A stretch of 14,192 bases of DNA, taken from Serpula lacrymans var. lacrymans S7.9. Taxonomy: Eukaryota; Basidiomycota; Agaricomycetes; Boletales; Serpulaceae. The position numbers and the translations under genes are program-made. Of this stretch, positions 8,254 to 14,192 are shown piece by piece; within the stretch, counting starts at the first letter, position 1, and each line of letters begins with the position of its first letter. The notes under the pieces were generated by a model. The model was not told the DNA's origin and searched no databases. It saw only the letters and a list, made by a program, of their open reading frames with translations. The stretch spans positions 1-14,192 of the forward strand of contig NW_006763319.1 of the NCBI RefSeq assembly GCF_000218685.1. The letters run 5' to 3'.

Positions 8254-8643
8254 TGTAACAACCAAGAGTTAGTTACTCTGGCGCACACAGGAACACACTA
8301 TAAAGGTAGTGGAAGATGGGGAGTGGGTACCCCTTGGGCTGCAGTGAGTTAGTTGGTATACAACAGGAGGACTCGCTGAGGAGTCTCCTGGATCTATTGG
8401 GGTTTATATACTACTACAGGTTGTTTGTACTTGTGTACTATACAGTTGATGAAGGCAGTGGCTGATGATGTCATAGGGCCTAGCCCGTATGGCCAGCTCC
8501 ACTGCGTGAGAGAGTTAAGTCTAAAAGTAAAAGAAAGGCAACGCGGCGTGAGAAAGGGAAATGCCGCGTGGCAATTTAAAGTATAAAGTTAAAACGGAGA
8601 ATAAAAAGGAAAGGAGATGTCCGGAAATTGTGTTATCGTAACA
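8254..8643 (-). repeat. 5' LTR of the chromovirus (390 bp)
   Basis: It is identical in my reading to 2390-2779. In element orientation it runs TGTTACGATA... to ...GGTTGTTACA. It contains the promoter for the genomic RNA (TATA at 8410-8403), with U3 upstream (8643-8378) and R-U5 downstream (about 8377-8254). Confidence 0.97.
8368..8410 (-). promoter_or_regulatory. LTR core promoter: TATA box and predicted RNA start
   Basis: On the minus strand, tatataaa (8410-8403) is followed 25 nt later by AGCGAGTCCT (8377-8368). A start at or near 8377 would be 33 nt from the first T of the TATA box, a normal distance. The start is supported independently because these ten bases are complementary to the primer site. 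A CRE-like tgacatca lies about 56 bp upstream (8473-8466). Confidence 0.7.
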
Positions 8644-8648
8644 TCTAG
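8644..8648. repeat. Target-site duplication (tctag), right copy
   Basis: It matches 2385-2389 and directly follows the last base of the right LTR. Confidence 0.95.
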
Positions 8649-8677
8649 CCACTTGCTGAGAGCTAACAGGGACAGAA

Positions 8678-8777
8678 CTAGAGTCCAGTATGAGTAACTA
8701 TATTATCAGAGAGTACAGAATGTGTACAGTACCTAGAGTCCAGTATGAGTAACTAAAGAATAGGAATACTGGACTCT
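8678..8777. repeat. 23-bp direct repeat plus inverted copy
   Basis: ctagagtccagtatgagtaacta occurs perfectly at 8678-8700 and 8733-8755, 55 bp apart. A 12-bp inverted copy (atactggactct) lies at 8766-8777 and can fold with agagtccagtat at 8735-8746. The cluster starts 30 bp outside the chromovirus. Nothing else recognisable lies between 8778 and 9050. Confidence 0.8.
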
Positions 8778-9052
8778 GCAATACTAGTCCGAAGTTTTGT
8801 AAACAAATCAGCCACAAAGGCGAAATTATAGAATGCTCAGTGAATACTGAACAATACAGCAAAAAGAATAAAGAGGAAAGTGATTTATAAAGAAGGGAAA
8901 ATAGATAGCACAACTAGGTGCAGAATCACCAAAACTAACATTCTCATAGTCAATCAATCTGTAAAGTATATTGGTATGTGGTCAATTAAAATAACAAATG
9001 TGCCTGGCATCAGAGGCTATCAGTGTGTGATCAAGATCAGTATCTTTGGATA

Positions 9053-9077
9053 TACAGTGACTCCAAAAACCTTTTCC
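9053..9077 (+). repeat. Candidate left terminal inverted repeat of the Tc1-like element
   Basis: A TA dinucleotide (9053-9054) is followed by cagtgactccaaaaacc, which resembles the CAGTG...CCAAAA termini of many Tc1-like elements. It lies 350 bp before the transposase start. No matching right end is visible, since the 3' part of the element is lost. Between this site and 9405 I see no coding signal. Confidence 0.45.
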
Positions 9078-9404
9078 ATGTTTATGCTGTGTGTTATGCA
9101 TGAAGCATACCATCAAACAGCTTGAGTATTACACTTAGCTTTGGTGGAATTATAAATAGTACATACTCTTGGCTATAAAATTGCCCCATAGGTCATGTGA
9201 TCTGGTTCACATGCTATAGAGATACAGTTAACTTAAAACAGCAACACCATGGAAAGGGCTTTTTCACTTTTGAGCTGATGACTAGAATCTTAGTTGAAAC
9301 ATTGAATGTTTGCCATTATGTGTTGGTACAAACAAAGATATATATACAAATAGTATGTCTGAGCTCAAAAAAGTTCACACACTTCTTGATTCTCAACCAC
9401 CATC

Positions 9405-10333
9405 ATGGTCAGATCCCTCTTGCTTACTCAAAAAAGCTCCATCCTTTCATTGCTTGATGCTGGCTACTCTGGTGAAGCCATTGCCAAGCAGACTGGTGTT
9501 AGCCCTTCTACTACATCCAAACTTTGCTCCAAAGAGCATTCTACCCTACCTAAAGCTATTGGAGGTCGTCCTTCCAAGCTTTCACCCACCAATATCCGAC
9601 ATGCCCAACATCTTATTACCTCTGGCAAAGCTGAAAATGCTGTTGAAGTGACCAAAGCCCTTACCAGCATCATCAACCAGCCCCTCTTATCCAATACTAT
9701 TTGGTCTCATTTGAAGAAATCTGGTATGAACGCTGTGGTGAAGTCCAAACACCCCCTTCTCTCTACTAGGCAACGCAAAGCTCGTTTGTATTTTTCCTAT
9801 GCCCACAAGGGTTGGACTTTGGAGGACTAGAAAAGAGTAATATGGTCTGATGAGACTAAAATCAATTGCCTAGGGTCAGATGGATGCAAATGGGCATGAA
9901 AAAAGGCAGGTGAGGGGCTTAGTGATAGGCTGGTAGATGGAACCCTCAAGTTTGGAGGAGGTTCCTTAATAATGTGAGGCTGTATGACTTGGAAAGGAGT
10001 TGGATTTGCTACCAAGGTTGGTGGTAAAATAGATGGGGACCTTTACCTACAGATTTTGAAGGATGAGTTCTAGCAAACCCTGGAGCCTTATGGTCTCAAT
10101 CCTCCTGACATCATTTTCCAGCAAGACAATGACCACAAGCACACCTGCAGGAAGGTCAAGGACTGGCTAAAGGAGCAAGCATTCAACACTATGGTTTGGC
10201 CTGCACAGTCTTCTGACCTAAACCCTATTAAACATCTCTGGGGTTATCTCAAAAAGAGGCTTTTAGGATATGAAAATGGGATTCATGAATTGTGGGAAAG
10301 GACTTAAGTGGAGTGGGAGAAAATACCAGTTAA
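9405..10333 (+). pseudogene. Tc1/mariner-type transposase, decayed and 3' truncated
   Basis: The DDE transposase starts at ATG 9405 with an N-terminal helix-turn-helix (LSLLDAGYSGEAIAKQTGVS, then GGRPSKLSP). The catalytic core follows: IWSDETKI, FQQDNDHKHT and SSDLNPIKHLW, where the usual third residue Glu of DD34E is Lys at the correct 34-residue spacing. In-frame stops occur at 9828 (TAG), 9897 (TGA), 9975 (TGA), 10072 (TAG) and 10305 (TAA). The frame shifts by one base around 10015-10025 and shifts back near 10078-10083. Homology ends at VEWEKIPVKE, some 30 residues short of the usual ~340, where an LTR-like segment begins. The copy is dead for four separate reasons: stops, frame changes, lost Glu and truncation. 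Confidence 0.93.
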
Positions 10334-10622
10334 GGAGATTCTCCTTGATCTATTGGGGTTTATATACATCTACAGACTATTTGTACATGTGTGCTATACA
10401 GTTGATGAAGGCAGTGGCTTGATGATGTCATAGGGCGCAGCCCGTGTGACCAGCTCCCCTGCATGAGAGACTTGTACTGAAGAGTAAAGAAAAACAGTGT
10501 AGCACAAGAAAGTGGAGTGTGAACAGAATGGAAAGTGCCGCATAGCACAGTGTGTGAAAACTACAAAAGAAAGTTAAGGTGGAGAATAAAATTTAAAGAT
10601 CCCAAAATTGTGTATTGTAACA
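10334..10622 (-). repeat. Degraded partial LTR related to the chromovirus LTR
   Basis: The segment aligns along its length with LTR positions about 2511-2779, including ctattggggtttatata, acagttgatgaaggcagtgg and gatgatgtcataggg. It ends in tgtattgtaaca like the intact LTR end. It has many substitutions and small indels. The missing part is the R-U5 side (about 120 bp), lost close to the predicted RNA start. It directly abuts the broken 3' end of the Tc1-like gene. It could be an old solo LTR later truncated, or the LTR of a sister family. Confidence 0.88.
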
Positions 10623-11615
10623 GTCGACATTGCCTTTCTTGTAGAGAATCCACAGAAATCCTACAAAAAGGCTTTTATTCCTATCAACAGTACGTCACTG
10701 TTCAAAAAATATGGCCTAATACCTTTAATCCAGTTTCATCATCGAGTCGGCAGCCTCAGCTAGGATCTAGTCAAAATCAACATGATCTTCATCACTAAGG
10801 CAATGTGAATATGGTTGACTTAGAGCTATGTCTGCTTACTACTTTATTGTAAAAAATGTAAATTATAATTGTGACAGATCCAAACCACTTGGCCACCCAA
10901 ATCATAAACCAGGCTCAGGATCACCAGGGCTAAACAAACCCAAACAACCACATATATCACACAAAGAGCAGCTTTTGCAACAACTTACTGTTAGTGCTGT
11001 CCTTGACAACCTCAAACTTGCTATGCAGTTCATCAATCTCCTCCAAGCTGCATTTCTTGACAATCCTCATTCTGGTTTTGATGACAATACACTCTACCAC
11101 CTTCAAAACCCACCTCAGGCCATGCTATCTATAGAAGATCCTGATCTCAAGCTTGCCGTTGAACTTTATTTGGCCCTCAGTAACTCTTCTGAGAAAAGCT
11201 ATACAGACATTTGCCATGTGATTCAAAAACATTTTCCAGATATTGGCCTGCCCATGCTATGGCAAGTCAAAAATAGGATAGCAGAACTCACATGTGTTGA
11301 ATCTATAGCCCCATGACATGTATATTGATACATGTATTGCATACACAGGACCATTTGCAGACCTCAATAAATGTCTATTATGCAGGGAATCAAGATACAA
11401 CCAAGTCAAGCTTCAAGCAAGTGGAGGAAAAATCAAGACACCCTGTCAACAGTTTCATACAATACCAATAGAATCACAGTTACAAGCTCTCTATCGAGAT
11501 CCTGGACATGCAAAAAATATGTGATACTGTCTCCAGAAAACTCAAGAGATTTTTGAAGAGCTGACACAAACCAATGGTATCAAGCAGACACATAACAATT
11601 TCCTTGATGGCGAAG

Positions 11616-11620
11616 AGTAC
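11616..11620. repeat. Target-site duplication (agtac), left copy
   Basis: agtac at 11616-11620 and 12191-12195 flanks the 570-bp insertion. Deleting the insertion plus one copy restores an uninterrupted GEEYIEAT reading. Confidence 0.85.
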
Positions 11621-12190
11621 TGTGAGACAACGATAAACTATAAAAAAAACAATACCTGTCTCCAACTGCACTTGCAGGGAGTAAAAGGTACAATGAGCCT
11701 TGAAGATCGACAGATGCTAGTGGATATAGCAGATAGAGGATATGGGAGTAAAAGGAAAGTGGTCTGAGGGGAGAATCAACCAATAAGAAAAAAAGGGACA
11801 ACTATTGTACGACTTTGAAGATTAATCAGCAGGTAAGAAAGTGTACTAACAATAAGTGTTGTCACGCATGTCCAGGAACCGTATCCTCATGATGAGGTAC
11901 AATCCTGGCTAAAGTGTCTATTAGTATATCCATGCATTGATGGGGCTTGGAGCTGGTTGGTGAGATGTCTACCACCAGTCCTTACCTATTGTGCTGGCTG
12001 GCTGGGAGCGATACCCAGTCTCTGATCTGTGATACAAAGTGGTAACAATGATTAAGAAAGCCTGTGAGGGCTATGAGAAGAAGGATCGCAAAAGATACCT
12101 CTAGCCCTAGAGCCAGAGGTGTAACAGGAAAAGTGTTCAAGAACCAAGACATAGAGTGAGGAGATAAGAAAATAATAAATGGTCCTTACA
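11621..12190. mobile_element. Solo LTR (570 bp) of an unidentified family inside the Plavaka-like gene
   Basis: The insertion begins TGTGAGACAACG and ends GGTCCTTACA, so it has TG...CA ends with a short imperfect inverted repeat (tgtgag versus tgtaag). It is flanked by a 5-bp duplication. It contains no coding sequence and no inverted arms, which suits a solo LTR left by recombination between two LTRs. It is unrelated in sequence to the 390-bp LTR of the chromovirus. Orientation cannot be decided. A short non-autonomous element with the same kind of ends remains possible. Confidence 0.78.
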
Positions 12191-12195
12191 AGTAC
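12191..12195. repeat. Target-site duplication (agtac), right copy
   Basis: This is the right partner of 11616-11620. The Plavaka-like reading continues directly after it with ATT GAA GCT. Confidence 0.85.
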
Positions 12196-12320
12196 ATTGA
12201 AGCTACCAGGCCAGGGAAATTGAAGGAGAACATTATAACACTTATGTTCTCCATTGATAGAGCTCAACTCTACGAGAGCAAGTCTTTGGATTGCTGGATG
12301 TATATATGGGTAAAAGAATG

Positions 12321-12767
12321 GGTGGGAAGTTGATTGAAAGAATAGGGGCAATGATTGAGACTCGGAGTGGCTACGAGCTAAGCTGATAGGGGTTGATAAT
12401 GGTGTCTGAGGGAATGGTGGAATACTGGAAAAATTAAAGACTGAGATTGTACGACCAAGGCAATGAGCACTATCTGCCATGTTTCTTTAAGAGAGTAGAT
12501 TCTCTCAATAGGAGCTTAATCTCTTGATCTTATCACAGTTCCACATCAAAAATTTCAGCATGTGATTGTATAACTAAGGTAAAGTACATCAAAAAACTGT
12601 TATCGCCAACAGCTCAAGACTAAAGGCCTGAACAACAGTTGCACCTTCGCCAACCGTGGCAGATCTTCTTTTCTGGAACATCTCCTTTTCAGATTGATGG
12701 TCTGCTTATAGAAGACTCACAATACATCCTCTCTGCTCAGTCTGCTTCAGTTTTGTGACTGCTGCAC
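12321..12767. other. No recognisable feature
   Basis: This stretch lies between the end of Plavaka-like homology and the MITE. I find no convincing coding frame, repeat or RNA gene. It may be a further insertion or degraded transposon sequence. Confidence 0.4.
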
Positions 12768-12769
12768 TA

Positions 12770-13320
12770 GGCTTGTCCCCAACTTGCTCGGCTAGCTTGC
12801 GCTTATCATATTTGCCGATATGAATTTTGGTGCTTTTTGAGCAGGCTGGGATCACTTGTTGCTGTTTTGTGAGGAGGATGAATTTCTCACCAAAGATGAG
12901 GTGGGGATTTTGTTGTAGGGACTGGGAGGTCAAAAAAAAGGGTGAAAAACTTAGTATACATAAAAGCATTTTTGGAACCAGCAGATTACATTTTGTTAAT
13001 AGACTTTTTTTTTTCAAACATTTTGAGCTGAGGCTGTCGTCGCTCTCACCAAGAGTTTCTGGTGAAGTTTGCAAAAAACCCCAAAATTTCCTGTACATAA
13101 TGTGTTCTACTAGTTACAAAATTGCTTTTTGTATACTAACTTGGGGACATATTTTTTATAGCTTTTGAGTCCCTATGAAGTCCCCACCTCATCTTTGGTG
13201 AGGATTTTTGCGTCCTCACAAAATGGCAACAAGTGGTCCCAGCTGTTCACTGGGCTTGCTCAAAGGCAATTTTGGCTAAAAACCAAAATTAAGCCCAGTG
13301 ATTTGGCTGGGGGACAAGCC
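12770..13320. mobile_element. MITE/foldback element with long inverted arms (551 bp)
   Basis: The outer ends are perfect inverted repeats (ggcttgtcccc at 12770-12780, ggggacaagcc at 13310-13320), each next to a TA (12768-12769 and 13321-13322). Arms of roughly 200 bp or more fold back imperfectly. Matching blocks include a perfect 22-bp pair, 12886-12907 with 13181-13202. Others are cacttgttgc...ttttgtgagga with its inverse at 13205-13235, and ttagtatac...aaagc with its inverse near 13120-13140. The centre lies at about 13045. A TA duplication points to mobilisation by a Tc1/mariner-superfamily transposase. There is no gene inside. Opposing open frames here are by-products of the palindrome. 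Confidence 0.8.
13248..13300. repeat. Nested hairpin in the right arm of the MITE
   Basis: cactgggctt (13248-13257) pairs with aagcccagtg (13291-13300), and inside it aattttgg (13268-13275) pairs with ccaaaatt (13283-13290). The left arm lacks the corresponding pairing, so one arm has gained or the other has lost this part. Confidence 0.65.
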
Positions 13321-13322
13321 TA

Positions 13323-14192
13323 GACTCGTGACCAGCTGTGTATGTAAGCTCAACTTATTAACAATTTTGTGAGCTTGAGAAATGTGGACATCACAATAGC
13401 AGGTCACAGTTGTTCACTGCCAAGCATGAGAAGGGACTAAGCCAAAATTTGGTGAAATAATCTATGTTTGCTTGAGTGTATTAGACTTATTCTCTTCACT
13501 AATAGGATAAGTCTAGGTATTTTGTCAGTAATGGAAAATGATGTCTACTGTAAATACTCACCTCAGTTTAGCAACAAAAAGACTGAGGTGTCAAAGAGCT
13601 AAAACGAGCATAAAATATCTATGGAAGATTCCAAAGTTTTAATACTAAAAAGGAAGGTGATTTCCATAGTTGAGAATCCAAAAACTCAGTGTAGGAATAC
13701 TTGTAAGTAAGTCTTGTCTGTATGTAGAATCAATATTTGATATGATAGAAATTAACTATTAATGTAAAACCAACAGAGTGAATCTAGTTACACTTCAGGC
13801 CATGTATATCCAACAATAATAAGTTCATTTGAAAAACAGATATTCTTTTGAGTATTGCATTTCGCAATCACTGAAACTGTTATTTGTGTTAATATCAATA
13901 TTAGTCTCATCTTCTTCTTTGCTTTCTTTGTACATGTTGACATCAATTGAACACTCAAGCTAGCATAGCCACTAGGACTCCCACACTGCCAACTTCAACC
14001 GATTCGGTGTCATGCACCAAAGTTGATTAGTAGCATGAACAGGTGTCAATAACAAAGCGAATATTCAAAAAGACTCGCCTTTGCGCCACACAGGCACAGT
14101 GGCACATGGAATAGTAATTAATATTGCCTTTTTCAATCTTGTGGCTGATCAGCACCACCTCTATTAGGCAATCCAGTCACGCTCACCTTTGC
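13323..14192. other. No gene seen; short hairpins only
   Basis: AT-rich sequence without a convincing coding frame. Two 9-bp perfect inverted repeats are present: tagacttat/ataagtcta (13482-13490 with 13507-13515) and cacctcagt/actgaggtg (13559-13567 with 13582-13590). No transposon end, RNA gene or promoter could be supported to the window end. Confidence 0.5.

Larger units (their letters stand above)
2390..8643 (-). mobile_element. Complete Ty3/Gypsy chromovirus (6254 bp)
   Basis: A full-length LTR retrotransposon lies on the minus strand. In element order it holds the 5' LTR (8643-8254), a self-complementary primer site (8251-8242), a 0.5-kb leader, gag, pol in the -1 frame, a polypurine tract (2790-2780) and the 3' LTR (2779-2390). 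The two 390-bp LTRs read identical base for base, the 5-bp target duplication is intact, and neither gag nor pol has an internal stop. Pol ends in a chromodomain, which defines the chromovirus branch. There is no env-like frame. The element has all the parts needed for autonomous movement and is probably a recent insertion. Whether it is transcribed cannot be told from the sequence. Confidence 0.97.
10828..12320 (+). pseudogene. Plavaka-like (tnp2-type) transposase N-terminal part, split by an insertion
   Basis: Three pieces of one protein can be followed. From ~10870 to 11316: KPLGHPNHKPGSGSPGL, AVLDNLKLAMQFINLLQAA, ELTCVESI. After a one-base frame change near 11300-11318: CIAYTGPFADLNKCLLCRES, QFHTIPIESQLQALYRDP, a TGA at 11522-11524, then FLDGEEY to 11620. 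A 570-bp insertion follows, and the same frame resumes at 12196: IEATRPGKLK, TLMFSIDRAQLYESK, LDCWMYIW, ending near 12320. Order and spacing match, from memory, the Plavaka-type proteins of Agaricomycetes, where SIDGAQLY carries an Asp thought to be catalytic; here Gly is Arg. Nothing of the downstream transposase is recognisable after 12320, so the gene is truncated as well as interrupted. The region 10623-10827 upstream holds no clear exon. Confidence 0.75.

Noticed and set aside
8880..9125. An 81-codon plus-strand frame
   Set aside because: Its composition is unremarkable, it runs through the candidate Tc1 terminal repeat and resembles nothing known.
11881..11902. cctcatgatgagg palindrome as a regulatory operator
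   Set aside because: A single 6-bp stem within a non-coding LTR-like insertion is common by chance.
12052..12480. A 142-codon minus-strand frame
   Set aside because: It crosses the boundary between the solo LTR and the Plavaka-like relic, so it mixes two unrelated sequences.
12706..13168. Opposing open frames of 130 and 113 codons
   Set aside because: They fall on the inverted arms of the MITE, are rich in homopolymer-coded residues, match no family I know and are explained by the palindrome.
1..14192. A host gene cluster, defence system, CRISPR array or tRNA/rRNA gene
   Set aside because: All coding signals found are transposon-derived. No regularly spaced repeats, cloverleaf-like sequences or ribosomal motifs were seen.

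Overview
The window looks like a transposon-dense stretch of a filamentous fungal nuclear genome, most likely a basidiomycete (Agaricomycete). The basis is the mix of elements: a Copia relic, a chromodomain Ty3/Gypsy element, a Tc1-like relic, and a gene relic resembling the Plavaka (tnp2-like) transposase group that is typical of basidiomycetes. The lineage is inferred from my knowledge of these families, not from a search. I see no ordinary host gene, no rRNA or tRNA gene and no CRISPR array.

Left flank (1-2384). The 3' end of a decayed Copia pol (RT tail and RNase H, two in-frame stops) runs into a probable 3' LTR with internal direct repeats. An 80-bp tandem repeat follows. Then comes a broken gene fragment with one recognisable 50-nt intron, probably the C-terminal part of a DNA-transposon protein.

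Centre (2385-8648). A complete Ty3/Gypsy chromovirus lies on the minus strand: 390-bp LTRs that read identical, a 5-bp target duplication (tctag), gag with a zinc knuckle, and pol with PR-RT-RNase H-IN-GPY/F-chromodomain. No stop or frameshift interrupts the coding parts, so it is probably a very recent insertion. Two expression signals can be read. One is a textbook -1 frameshift signal joining gag to pol (GGGAAAA heptamer, 6-nt spacer, 12-bp stem). The other is a primer site that does not look like a tRNA site but is complementary over 10 nt to the predicted start of the element's own RNA, pointing to Tf1-like self-priming.

Right flank (8649-14192). This part is a layered graveyard. It holds a Tc1-like transposase with five in-frame stops, two frame changes and a lost catalytic Glu, cut off by a degraded partial LTR related to the intact Gypsy element. 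Next is a Plavaka-like transposase relic split by a 570-bp insertion with TG...CA ends and a 5-bp duplication (agtac), read here as a solo LTR of another family. Last is a 551-bp MITE/foldback element with long inverted arms flanked by TA. The remaining sequence shows only short hairpins.

Together the window records several rounds of insertion. Old copies are decayed mainly by changes consistent with C-to-T transitions, and one young, apparently autonomous chromovirus sits among them.
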